This document shows positions 26,676 to 37,700 of a stretch of DNA of 64,000 nucleotides, piece after piece. Under the pieces are notes generated by a model that worked only from the letters and a program-made list of their open reading frames with translations, did not search any database and was not told where the DNA came from. The translations under genes and the position numbers were made by a program. Source of the DNA: CAVVUC01 sp963751395 (GTDB lineage: Bacteria > Verrucomicrobiota > Verrucomicrobiia > Chthoniobacterales > Chthoniobacteraceae). The stretch is taken from positions 682,001 through 746,000 of the forward strand of contig CAVVUC010000004.1 of NCBI GenBank assembly GCA_963751395.1, written 5' to 3'. Each line of letters opens with the position of its first letter. Position 1 is the stretch's first letter.

Positions 26676-28033
26676 GGTTTTGTTTGTAAACGAATCACTG
26701 TGTCTAAGGGAGTCCATTCGACGTCCGGCGGCAGTTTGATGACGTAACCGGCGGCGTCGAAAATCAGCTCCACCTGCCGCCCGCTGGTGAGCAACGTCGC
26801 CCTGGCGAAGCGGGTGCCGTTGGCGGGCATGCCGATGCGGAGGCGCTTGCCAGAGGGCGGGTTGAGGATGTGAAGGTACGTGACCGAGCGGTCGGGAGAA
26901 TCCGTGGCGACACCCCATTCGACAGCGCGGACGCCCCAGCCGATGTTCTTGAGCGCGGCACCTTTCTGGGTGGGAAAAGCGGTGCTGGCGAGCGTGCCCT
27001 TGATCGAGCGAGCGATGGGTTTGAGGTAGTCGGAAAACTTCGCCATCGTTTCGGCCACGCCGGGTTCCCAGCCGCCGCCGACGCAGGGTCCGGCGGCCCA
27101 TTGCATGCCACCGCCGCGGGTGTTGGCGCCTGCCTGCAGCACGGTGTAGCGGAACATGTCCTCGGCGGAATAGGTCACCGTGTTTGCCGTGGCGGGCTTG
27201 GCGGCCCACCAGGTGGTGGCGAAGACCGAGGCGACCGGAATATCCCAGGCAGGCCAGGCGCCGCCGTCGCGGTTTTCGAACTGCTGCCAGTGGTGGTACT
27301 CTTTCACGCCGACATCGGACGAATAGAGCGAGCCGTAGTCATTCTGCATCATGACCACGTGGGGGGCGCGGGACTTGATGGTTTCGCGCAGGCGCGGGTA
27401 GTCCACCACGCGGTGACTGTCTCCGGCGGAGCTGCCTTCATCCAGGAAAAGGCCGGTGATGTCCCTGCCATAACGGTCCATCAGTTCGGCGTAGAGTTGG
27501 TTGGTGAAGTCGTTCCATTTCTTGTAGTCGAACTGGTCCCAATCCGGATCGCTCGCGTTGGGGCCTTTGCCCGCGCCCCAGCCGGTCCGGCTCCGGTCCT
27601 CGCCGTGCAGGTCGTGACCGTCGCGGGGATGGGTGTAGAGCATGACGGGAATGCCTTTGGCTTTCAGCGCGCGGATTATTTCGCCCAGCAGGTCGCGCTT
27701 GCAGGTGTGGTCTGGCATTCCCCACTTCTTCATGGTTTCGCTGGGGAAGAGCGGGTTGATGTTCGCATGCCAGGCGGTGAAAATCACATACTCCACCTGC
27801 CAGGCGGCTATGTCGTTGGCGAAGCCCGGGACGTCGAAGCCATCGGCGAGTTCGTCGAAAGTGGCAGGAGGACTGCCGTCACGGTGGAGGGACAGTCCGC
27901 CGCCACCCTGCCAGACATAGTGGACGAAGAAGCCGGCTTTCATTTTAAGAAAGTCGTCCATCGCCGCGGGTTTGGCGGTTGGAGCGGACAACGAAAGGAC
28001 GGACAAGAGCAGGACGCAATTGAGCGGGCGCAT
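26672..28033 (-). CDS. Secreted GH29-like enzyme (single domain)
   Basis: 453 residues, signal peptide MRPLNCVLLLSVLSLSAPTA. Catalytic barrel: MKAGFFVHYVWQGGGGLSLH, VEYVIFTAWHANINPLFPSE, IPVMLYTHPRDGHDLHGEDR and ITGLFLDEGSSAGDSHRVVD. It lacks the C-terminal binding domain of its neighbour and ends with TPLDTVIRLQTKP, the beta-sandwich strand that closes the catalytic unit in both paralogues. Probably arose by duplication with the 24681-26675 gene, to which it is coupled by an ATGA overlap. Confidence 0.8.
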   Translation of the reverse strand: MRPLNCVLLLSVLSLSAPTAKPAAMDDFLKMKAGFFVHYVWQGGGGLSLHRDGSPPATFDELADGFDVPGFANDIAAWQVEYVIFTAWHANINPLFPSETMKKWGMPDHTCKRDLLGEIIRALKAKGIPVMLYTHPRDGHDLHGEDRSRTGWGAGKGPNASDPDWDQFDYKKWNDFTNQLYAELMDRYGRDITGLFLDEGSSAGDSHRVVDYPRLRETIKSRAPHVVMMQNDYGSLYSSDVGVKEYHHWQQFENRDGGAWPAWDIPVASVFATTWWAAKPATANTVTYSAEDMFRYTVLQAGANTRGGGMQWAAGPCVGGGWEPGVAETMAKFSDYLKPIARSIKGTLASTAFPTQKGAALKNIGWGVRAVEWGVATDSPDRSVTYLHILNPPSGKRLRIGMPANGTRFARATLLTSGRQVELIFDAAGYVIKLPPDVEWTPLDTVIRLQTKP

Positions 28034-28036
28034 GAT

Positions 28037-31000
28037 TCAGCGGTGGATGAGAACGACCGGGCCGAAGAGTCCGGACGGGGTTTGCGACGGGAAGGCGTAG
28101 GGCGTGGGAATTCCGACGCTGTAGTGGTTGGCGAGCGTGTTGGCCACGGTGATGGAGAGTTCGTTGCTGCCGGGGCGGAGGAAGGGGGTGAGGTTGGCGA
28201 TCCACGGCGGGGCGATGAGGGTGGCGGCCGTTTTCCCATTCACGCGCACCTCGGCGGTGGCTGACAGACCACCGAGATCCAAGGTGATTCGGGATTTCCA
28301 ATTTGAAATTTCAAATGCCCGCGAATAGGTCGCCGCGCCCGAGTAAGTGGCGAGGCCGTGGTCACACCAATCGCCAGTCGGAATGCGGCCAGCCCCGCAA
28401 TCAAAGCGGACGGGCTCCGGAAGAGCATCGCCACCGCGCGACTCGCGAGGCGCTTCGACGCGCAGCGTGATGAGGGAGGAATCCGGCGAAGGATCCGCGA
28501 TGGCGGCATGATAGCGGTGGCTGCCATCGGCAAGGGATTCCAGCGATGTCACGGAGCATTCCTCGCCATTCGCCCATGCCCGGGCGGGGCCGCGGGCGAC
28601 GAAGGTCATGGCCCGGACACCGGGCGGACTCGTGAAACGGAAGCGAATGGCACGGCGGGACTCCGGCGCGGGAAGGCACGGGCGGGGCGAGTCGGGATCG
28701 GTGAACCAGCGCAAAACCGGCACTTCCGGTGCGGCGTCCGGCGGGCTGAATACCACAAAGGCGCGGGTGCGCTGGTGGCCCCCGGGCTGGACGAGTTTGA
28801 TCAGCAGGTCGTTGTCGCCCTTGCGGAGTTTCACTCGTGTTTCGCGCGGCTCACATTCGTAGTGGGGGATGTTCCACGGCGGATAGAGGCCGGGGGGAAG
28901 GGCTGTGTGCTGAACGAGCGCCGGGCTGGCGTTGACCCAAACCTGAAAGGCGCAGCGGGCACCGGCGCGGAGTGTGTATTCCCCGTCCCGCAGCGCGATG
29001 ACCCTGGCGCGGAGATACCACGCGGTGCCGGGCGTCTCGCTGTGGAAATCGAGAAACTCATCCGGCACATGGCCCTTGAGCCCGTGAGGGCCGCTGAGCC
29101 AGTCGGTTAGAAACGGGTTGCGCTCGATGCCCCGGGTCAGCGAGAATGAGCAGGGACTCCACGCGAGGGCGGAGCTGTCAGCCAGCAACGATGCTTCAAG
29201 CGCGGCGAAGTCCGTGGACGGCGGCAGCGGGCCGGAGGCTTCCAGACGCGGGCCGAATGAGAAGGTGGTTTCCCGCCAATCCGCCGCGGAGGGTTCCCCA
29301 CACTCAAGTTCATCCGCATATTCAAACCGGCGGGCTTGCGGACCCAGCACTTCGTCGCTGGCGGGCAGGCTGAAATCCCCGAAACGGTTGTCCAGCGTGG
29401 GTTGAAGGGTGAATTCCCACGGCCCATCGAGCGCTTCGACGACACCATCCCGCGCGACTCCGCCCGCGCCTTCATCGCGGCATTCCTCCGGGGCCTGCGC
29501 GAAGACGATCAATTTCGCCTCGCGCGGCGCAAGGGTCAGCGTCTGCCGGTTTCCTGCGGGGAGAGGGGTGCTGTCACCGGTCCATGCATTCCACTCGCGG
29601 GCGTTCCCGTTGGTGCGGAATGCCAGATTCGCGGTCACACTTTCGCCAGCCGGATTGAAAACGAAATACACCTCGCGATCATCGAGATGCCGGTGGAGCA
29701 CATGCAGCGGGACGGAGGAAACCACATCCCGCTCGATGGTGTCTTCAATGATTTCCCGGACCCTTGCGCAGCCCTTGCGAACGAAGCAGGCGACACCGCC
29801 GCCGGGGTGGCTGTGCGTGAGGTCTTCCTCGTCATAGGTGCTGCCAAACACCTCCTCTAACAATGCATCAAACTCGGGGTCCTCGCGCCCGGCGCGGTCG
29901 CTGGCGTGTGGCATGCAACCCAAGGCGATAACCCGGCCCCCGGCGCGGACGAAATCGCGGGCCTTCTCCAGGGTGGAAAACCGAATGGCCGCCATGGCGG
30001 GGAGGATGAGCACGCGGTAAAGTCCGGGGCCGGCGTGCAGTTCGCCTTCCCGCGCATCGGCGGCGGCAAGCGATTCGACGTCGATAAAGTCGAAATCGCA
30101 GGCGTGATCGAAGAGGTGCCTGCCAATACCGAAGGCGGTTTCCTCCGGCTGCGGGTGGTCGCTTTCCCCTCCTTCGCCGGCTTCATTGCCAACATGGGCG
30201 ACCAGTTTGCCGGGCGCGGGGTCGGCGGGCTGCGCGTCGAGCGCGGCGATCGGATAGACGATGGCGACATCGCAGCGGTGGACGCCCTGGGAAAGCAGCC
30301 AGCTCAGGCGCGTGAAGTATTCATTGAGCGGGCCGCTGTGTTTCCAGTATGGCTGCCGGAAATGGAAATCCGGCGGCGCCCATTCCCACCATCCGCCGCG
30401 GGTGGAGTAGTAAAGTCCGTGGAGATTCACGACGGTGGCGCCGTAGGCAAAATCCTCGTTGAGCGCGGCGACCACTTCGGAGGGCTTGGTGCCCCAGCCG
30501 CTGGAGTGGAAGGCCTCCACCCAGACGCGCGGACGCTGATAGAAATGGGCGATCGAGCTGTTGACCTTGAGGCCCTTGAACGAGCGCGCGCCCTGGAGTT
30601 TTGGATCATCGCAGCCGGGAGCGGAATACCAGCGCATGGCGCGGAAATAATCGCCATAAAACGAGCGGCCCTGGGCGATGCGTCCGCGGCCGCAGTTGTC
30701 GTGGCCGAACAGGGTGCCGCGGGCCTCGTGCCAGCGGAAGACGGGCTCGAAATAACAGTCCCCCACCCGGCGGCTGACGACGTCGGCGAAATCGAGGCGG
30801 ATCTTCTCGGTTGCAGGACCGATGTCATGCCACAAGGCGGGCAGCAACGGATAGAGGTCGTAGCCCTTGATCGCCATGAATGCCTCAAAGAGATGGTTGG
30901 ACCAAAACGGCATGCGCGAGCCGAAATCGAGTTCATCCTGAAAAAAGAGGTTGAGCGTTTTTCCGAATTCCTCCGCGCATTCGCGCTCGAAAGGTTCGTA

Positions 31001-31672
31001 GAGCCGCGCGATGGCCAGCTTGCCGGACTCGGGGTGCATCGGGTCGAATTCGTTGAGGCGGGCAAACACCAAGGCCACCAGCCACTCGCCCGCAGGAGCG
31101 CACCACTCGAGCGTTCCGTCACGCATCTTTTCTGTGAGTGCGACGCGCTCCCCTGTCCGGGGCGTGCCATGGGCGAGGGGACAGGCCCAGGCCCCGATCG
31201 CCAGGGAGCCGGGCTCGGCGCTGAGACGGACGGTTGAGGAATCCGAGACACGCGCGGACGCACAACTCATTTGTCCGCCCTGCATCCCGGGAGTGTCCCG
31301 CCCGATGGATTTCAAGATCGGCTCGACGAGCGTGTAGTCCTGGAAGCCGACGGTCATCCCGCGCTCACGACAGGCCTTTAGAAACCAGCGGAGCAGATCC
31401 CACCAATCCTCGGAGAACAAGGGCGGATCGCCCGGATCGTTGCTTCCATCCGGATGGTGCGGGTAGCTGATGACTGTCTGGCGGACGCCTTTCTCCCGCA
31501 GGCGGTCGAGCTGCCATGCGATGCGGTCGCGGTCGAGCTTTTCGCCTGCCCACCAGTAAAATGGCACCGGGCCATGAGTGGCAGGCGGCGACCGGAATAC
31601 GTGCTGCGGACCGGCTTCGGAAGCACTCTTCGCAGACTTTTCGGGAGCCGCAAATTTGGGAATGTTGAGCAT
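28037..31672 (-). CDS. Large GH106/GH2-like glycoside hydrolase (putative alpha-L-rhamnosidase)
   Basis: 1211 residues, no evident signal peptide (MLNIPKFAAPEKSAKSASEA). The first half is a barrel: GPVPFYWWAGEKLDRDRIAW, FFQDELDFGSRMPFWSNHLF, VWVEAFHSSGWGTKPSEVVA, ending in a glutamine-amidotransferase-like region (GLYRVLILPAMAAIRFSTLE). C-terminal beta-sandwiches follow, the last of galactose-binding type (TLDLGGLSATAEVRVNGKTA, FLRPGSNELSITVANTLANH). This order is seen in GH106-type rhamnosidases and related unclassified enzymes; exact family is uncertain. Lacking a signal it may act on imported oligosaccharides in the cytoplasm. Three bases separate it from the next gene. Confidence 0.65.
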   Translation of the reverse strand: MLNIPKFAAPEKSAKSASEAGPQHVFRSPPATHGPVPFYWWAGEKLDRDRIAWQLDRLREKGVRQTVISYPHHPDGSNDPGDPPLFSEDWWDLLRWFLKACRERGMTVGFQDYTLVEPILKSIGRDTPGMQGGQMSCASARVSDSSTVRLSAEPGSLAIGAWACPLAHGTPRTGERVALTEKMRDGTLEWCAPAGEWLVALVFARLNEFDPMHPESGKLAIARLYEPFERECAEEFGKTLNLFFQDELDFGSRMPFWSNHLFEAFMAIKGYDLYPLLPALWHDIGPATEKIRLDFADVVSRRVGDCYFEPVFRWHEARGTLFGHDNCGRGRIAQGRSFYGDYFRAMRWYSAPGCDDPKLQGARSFKGLKVNSSIAHFYQRPRVWVEAFHSSGWGTKPSEVVAALNEDFAYGATVVNLHGLYYSTRGGWWEWAPPDFHFRQPYWKHSGPLNEYFTRLSWLLSQGVHRCDVAIVYPIAALDAQPADPAPGKLVAHVGNEAGEGGESDHPQPEETAFGIGRHLFDHACDFDFIDVESLAAADAREGELHAGPGLYRVLILPAMAAIRFSTLEKARDFVRAGGRVIALGCMPHASDRAGREDPEFDALLEEVFGSTYDEEDLTHSHPGGGVACFVRKGCARVREIIEDTIERDVVSSVPLHVLHRHLDDREVYFVFNPAGESVTANLAFRTNGNAREWNAWTGDSTPLPAGNRQTLTLAPREAKLIVFAQAPEECRDEGAGGVARDGVVEALDGPWEFTLQPTLDNRFGDFSLPASDEVLGPQARRFEYADELECGEPSAADWRETTFSFGPRLEASGPLPPSTDFAALEASLLADSSALAWSPCSFSLTRGIERNPFLTDWLSGPHGLKGHVPDEFLDFHSETPGTAWYLRARVIALRDGEYTLRAGARCAFQVWVNASPALVQHTALPPGLYPPWNIPHYECEPRETRVKLRKGDNDLLIKLVQPGGHQRTRAFVVFSPPDAAPEVPVLRWFTDPDSPRPCLPAPESRRAIRFRFTSPPGVRAMTFVARGPARAWANGEECSVTSLESLADGSHRYHAAIADPSPDSSLITLRVEAPRESRGGDALPEPVRFDCGAGRIPTGDWCDHGLATYSGAATYSRAFEISNWKSRITLDLGGLSATAEVRVNGKTAATLIAPPWIANLTPFLRPGSNELSITVANTLANHYSVGIPTPYAFPSQTPSGLFGPVVLIHR

Positions 31673-31772
31673 GGAAAAGGACGGGTTCGCCGGAACGTTC
31701 AGGTGGTTGGATTATGAGGGCCAGGACATGCGCGGTGGCCAGTCCAAAATAATGAATTGTTTCATGGCGGGT

Positions 31773-34700
31773 TCAGGGAGCGATGATCACCCGCAGGCGC
31801 ACGAACCTGGCGGCGGCGCTGCCTTGTGGAATGGAAACGCTAATGGTGTCCGGCGATGTTCCATTTTCCTGGATGACAACTCCGGGCGACGACGAGGCGG
31901 TGGCGGCTCCCACGAGGTAGATCTCGTTCCAGTTGACCAGATCCGTGCTCGCTTCCACGCGCAGGGTGATGTCCGCCGTCTCGCTGGCATCGGCGCGCTG
32001 GAAAGTGAACACGAGGTTGTTGCCGATCAGGGACGCCGTCGGGGCGATGCCCGAGTTGGGCTGCGCGGGATTGCCTCCCAGCACGTATTCCAACGCGTTG
32101 GGCAGGCCGTCCTTGTCGGGGTCGCCGTTGGGCGAGGGATCGGAGAGCCCGTAGCCCGCCGCCCAGGAGGTGAAGCTGGGCGAGAGCTTGATCACCTTGT
32201 TCGTCAGGTCGTAGGTGACCTTGTAACCCACAGGCAGGCCGGTGACGCTGGCGAATTGCGTGCCGGTCAATGAGCCGAAGCTGGCGATGACGTATTCCTG
32301 CTGCGCGATGCCGCCGGGGAGCACCGACAGGTCAAGCGTGGCAGTGGTGATGTTCAGATTGCCCGCCACGTTGAGCCGGTCGCAGCCGGTGCCATTGATC
32401 TCGATGGCCAGGCGGCCATTGAGGGTGGTCGGGCCGGTGGCGAGCTGGCCTGTGGTGCCGACGGCTCCGGGGTTGAGCGTGCCCGCCGCGCCGCCGGAGG
32501 CCGCTTGGATGGCGACGGAACCATTCACCGTGCCGGTGCCGGTCAGGGTCGGCGTGCCGGTGGCGGATGTGCCGCCGACGGAAACCGCGCTGCTGGAGGC
32601 GAGCGAGCCGTTCACCGCCAGGGTTCCGGCGTTCACAGTCGTCGCGCCGGTGTAGGTGTTGGAGCCGGACATCACCATCGTCCCCGATCCGGACTTGGTG
32701 ATGGCCACCGCGCCATTGCTGTTAGTGATTGCGGCGCTGACCAGGAGGTCGGCGGCTGCGGTGCCATCGGCGACGGTGACAGGCCAATTGGCATAACCGG
32801 AGTCACCGCGCAAATTGATTCGCCCGGAAAGGACGGCCGTGTTGGCGCTTGCATTCGTGGCGAGCGAGGTCCGGTTCCATTGGAAGGAATTGCCCGTTGG
32901 GCTGCCAACCCCGCCATTGGTTTGCAGTTCACCTCCGGTCATGCTGACTCCGCCGGTGATATTCCAGATATGGCAGTCGGCACCAGCCGTCTTCAACAGG
33001 CCGCCATTGATGACCAGGGCCGTAATCTGGTTGTTATATCCAAGTCCCGTGCCGTCGCCCGTGGTAACGACCGTTCCGTTGGCATTCACCGTCAAAGCGC
33101 CGCGAATCCGGCCATTGCCGCCACTGCCAGCAATCGACAAAGTTCCTTCATCCACCGTGGTCCCGCCGGTGTAGGTATTGACGTTGGAGATCGTCAGCAC
33201 GCCGGAGCCGGTCTTTGCGTAAGTGCCGCTTCCTGAGAGTGTGGGATTGTTCCAAGTCACGCTGTTGCCAGTCGTGACGCAAAGCTCAGTCAGCGCGTTA
33301 TTCACCAAGCCGCCGTTCCCCATACCGCCGATACCGGTGTCTTGAAGGATCAGTTTTCCGGCGTTCACTGTCATGCTGCCAATCTCGTTGGTGCCGGAAA
33401 TTTTCATCGTGCCAGCGCCAGACTTGACCGCGTAGCCCCAGGCGGTGCCGTTCTGGTGGCCGAGCTTCCCGGAAATCAGCAGGTCGGTTCCGCTCGCGTC
33501 CCCGGTCGCGCCCACGTTGAACGTCCGCGTCTCACTTTGAATCACACGGACATCCGCCGAGATCACCGACTGCGCCGTGCCGCCGACGGTCACGTCGCTG
33601 CGGAGTTGGAAGTTGCCAAGGCTGGTGGCTCCCGCGTTCGCGGCGGCAAGCGTGGCACCGTTCATGGCAAGGGTGTTGAGGCTGAAGGAAGTTCCCGCTG
33701 CGGCCCCGTTGGCAAGCGTGCCGCCGCTGATGCTGGTTGTCCCGGAACAGGCCGGCGCGCTCGTCAGGGATAACGTGCCCGGACCGGTCACCGCCAGCCC
33801 GCTGCTGCCGCCGAGCCCGGCGACGATGGTTGCCGTCACTCCGGTGCCGACGGAGATCGTGGGCGTCCCGCTGCTCGTCGCAAGCGTGATGGCGCTGCCT
33901 GAGATGTTCGTGCTGGCGTTGCTGAATGCCAATGCGCCGAGGGTGAGTCCGGAAATGTTCTGGTTGACGGTGACGGCGGCGGCCTGGCTGAAGGTGGCGC
34001 TCCGGTCCGCGCCAAAGGCAACGCCGCCGGCCTGCCAGTTTCCGGCTGCGCTCCAGTTGCCATCGCTTGCGGCCGTCCAGATGCCGTCGCCGGAGGAGGT
34101 GGCGGAGGCGGAAACGGAGGCATCGCTTTGGTTGTCCACGTTGGAGGCGACCACGACGTAGTAGTAGGTGACGCCGGCGGTGACCGTGGTGTCGGTGTAG
34201 CTATTCGTTGCCGTCGTCCCAATTTGGGTGAAGGGGCCGGAGGCGCTCGTGCCGCGCTTGACGATGTAACCGGTCGCGTTCGCCGAAGCGTTCCAAGTCA
34301 GGCTGATCTGGCCCTGGCCGCCAGTGGTGGACAGGCCTTGGGGAATGGCGGGAACAAGCATCACCGGTCGGGCAACGACCTCGTTGGAATTGGCGGACTC
34401 GCCGAGGCCGCTGCTGCCGACCGCGGAGACGACATAATAAAAGGCCGTCCCGTTGGCGGTCACGCTGTCGGTGTAGGAGTTGGATGTTGGCGTGCCGACG
34501 GTCGTATAGGGGCCGCCGCTGGCCGTGGCGCGCTTCACGTTGTAACTGGCGGCACCGGTCACCGCCGTCCATGTCAGATTCACCGAATTGCTTCCCACGG
34601 TGGCGGCCAGGTTCGCGGGACAGCCACCGGTGATCGAGACGTTGCTGAAGGTGGACCCGATGGTTGTGGTCGTGTCACCCGAACAGACAAACAGGCCGAC

Positions 34701-37700
34701 ATAGATGGTGCCGGACATGGTGATGGTGCGTGCGGTGAACTGGGTCCAGGACGTGCCGTCTGTCGAGTGAGCTCCAGTCAGGGAGTTCCCGCTGCGCACG
34801 ATGCGGACCCAGCGCGGGGCAGTGGCGGTGCTGCCGTTGTTCGAACTGCTGGCGGTGCCGGAAGTGGAGGTGCGGTAGCTGTTGTAAATGCGCGTCGGCC
34901 CGACCAGCGTGCCCATTTCCATGGCGTTGGCGTTTAACGACTGGCGCATCATGACGCCCGCGCGGCGAGCCGAGTTCGAACCGCCCAGGCTGTTCACCTT
35001 GGCGACGATCGTGCAGTCGCCGACGATGGGGACGTAGAGGAAATAACCGGAGTCGGCCGTGCTGGTGGCACCGGCACCGCTGCCGTTGAGCGTGTACGTG
35101 CCGCTGACGTAGGCCACGCTGGGCGACCCATAGCCGCCGATGTTGCTGGTGCCGGTCAACGGCGGTGGCAGGGTGCCCGCCGCAGCGGTGGTGGCCGATG
35201 CCTCGTTCGAAACCGGGCCGACCGAGCCGCCGGCGGAAACGCGGACCCGGTAAAAATAGGTCGTGCCGTCAGCCACGCCGGTGTCGATGTAGCTGTTGCC
35301 GGTGGCCGTGGAGGTGACGACGGTATAGATCCCGCCGCTGCTGGTGGCGCGCTCGATCTGGTACGTGGTTTCACTGCCAACGATGGTCGGCTGCCAGCCC
35401 AGCGCCACGCGGCCAACGCCGCCGACGGCGCTCAGGTTGCGCGGGGGTTGCGTCAACTGGCCGATCAGCATGATTCGCTTGTTGGCCGTGTCGTAGCTCA
35501 TCTGATACCCGTTCGGAACCCCGGTGACGGCGGCGAACTGGCTGCCCGTGAGGCTGCCATAGGAGGCAATGACGTATTGGAGTTGGGTCAGGCCGCCGGA
35601 GAGGACGCTCAGGTCAAGGGTGCAATTGGTGATGTCAAGGTTCCCCGTGACAGTGAGACGATCCGCCGTGCTGCCGTTGAACTGGACCGCCAAGTGACCG
35701 TTGATGGCGGCCGAGCCCGATGTCAGCGTGCCCACGCCGTCCGATCCCGGGGCCAGCGTGCCGCCGCTTTGCACGGTGAGCGCGCCGCCGACGGTGCCGG
35801 TGCCGCTCAGGGTTGCGCCGCTGGCGACCGTGACGGCCGAGGCGGCAGCCAGGCTGCCGTTGACCAGCAGCGTGCCGCCGCTGACGGTGGTCGTGCCGGT
35901 GTAGGTGTTCGCGCCGGAAAGGATCTGGGTGCCGCTGCCGGCCTTCGTGAAATTGCCCGTCGAGGAATCGTTCGCCAGCACGCCGGAGAACGTGCCGCTG
36001 CCATCGTCCACGCCGAAGGTGAAACCGGCGTATCCCGCGCCATTGAAGCCGGACTTGATCGTTCCCGCGCCGGAGAGCGCGTCCACGCGCACGTTGGATT
36101 CCACGCCGCTGAAGACCGCGCCGGAGGCCACGTTCAGGTCGGCCAGGTTGGTGGTCCAGTCTTCGTTGGTATTGCTGCCACCGACCAATGTGCCGGCCTG
36201 CACGTCGAGCAGGCCGCCGCTACCGAAGTTGAAAGCCGCGATGCCGGTGCCCCAGCGCAGTTCACCCGTGCCGGTCTTGCGCAGGGTGCCGCGCCCGGTG
36301 AACGTGGTGCTGCCCGCGTCGCGCGTGCCGGTGGCCACATTGAGGTCGAGCACCGCCCCGCCCTCGGTGTGGAAGGCCGAACCCTGCCAGGTGTTTTGCA
36401 ACGCGAGCGTGCCCAGATTGATCGTGGTGGTGCCGGTAAAACTGTTCGCTGCGGACAGGGTCAGTGTGCCCGCGCCGTTTTTGATCAGTCCGGCGGAACC
36501 GGCGACCGTCGAGCCAATGGTTGCGCTCACGCCAGAGGCGGTGGTGAGGGTTGGCGCGCTGCCGTTAAGGGTCAGCGTCCCGCCTTGCAACGTGTAGCCG
36601 GTCGTTTGTAACTGGAGACGATTGGCGTTGATCGTGCCGGACAACGTGACCGTGCCTGCCGTACCGCCGAAGGTGGCGACATCCGCGGTGCCGCCCGCAG
36701 CGGGCCATTTCACGGCGGACGCGCCGTCGAACCAGTTGGCCGTCGTGTTGGCGTCCCATGTCCCGGTGCCGCCCGCCCCGGACGCGCCCCACTGCAAGGC
36801 CGCCCCTGAGAGTGCCTGGCCTTTATACACCCGCACGGCATTGATCGCCAGCCGCGCGAAGGAGAAGTTCAACCCGCTGGTATTGGCACCGTGGGTTACG
36901 GAAAGGTTGTAGCTGCCCGGCACAAGATTGGGCAGACTGAACACGCTGGTGCCGGTCTGGCGGGCCAGCGAGAAATTCTGCCGCCGCGCCCCGATGGAAT
37001 ACCCCATGCCGGAGACACCGAACCAGGCCATGCGTGCGTCGCTGTCGCGCGTGGTGATCACCTCCACGCCCGAGCCGTCGAAGTTCCAGCTAAAGCGGCC
37101 GGGGTTGATGTCGGTATAGTGGACGTCATCGCCGATCTCGCCGTAGCCGCGCCCGGAGGCGGCAGTCCAGATGTCGGGACGGGTGACGGTGAATCCATTG
37201 ATCCCGGGTTGGCTCGGATCGGAAGTCGCTTTCCAGGTGATGCCGCGGACCGTATGCGTGCCCGGAGCGAGGCCGCTGACGGAAAACGTGGAAACCTGGC
37301 CTTGCTGGACCTGGACATTGCTGTGAAACACGCCGTCCACTTTCATATAGAAATAGGCCCAACTGTATGCGCTGGAGAGCGGGATCTGCACGCCGGTGCC
37401 GGTGAAGGTGAAATCGAAGTAGTCGCTCACCGGCTCGTTGTTGGCAGGATCGTTGAGAGGTTCGTTGCCCGGATAGTAATTGACGGCCGGCGTGATCCAG
37501 TTCGCCCCGTTGTATCCGCCCTGCCACCAGTTCGACGGACCGCCGTATGCGGCCGCGCCGGTGCCGTAATCCGTGGTCACCAGATAGGCACCATTCATCG
37601 CCGCGTCGCTGTCGTTGATCAGGTCGGTCACCTTGAAGCAATCCACTTCCATGGAGGTGCCGCTGCGTTTGATTCCCTTGAGCGTGTGCGCGCCGCGGGC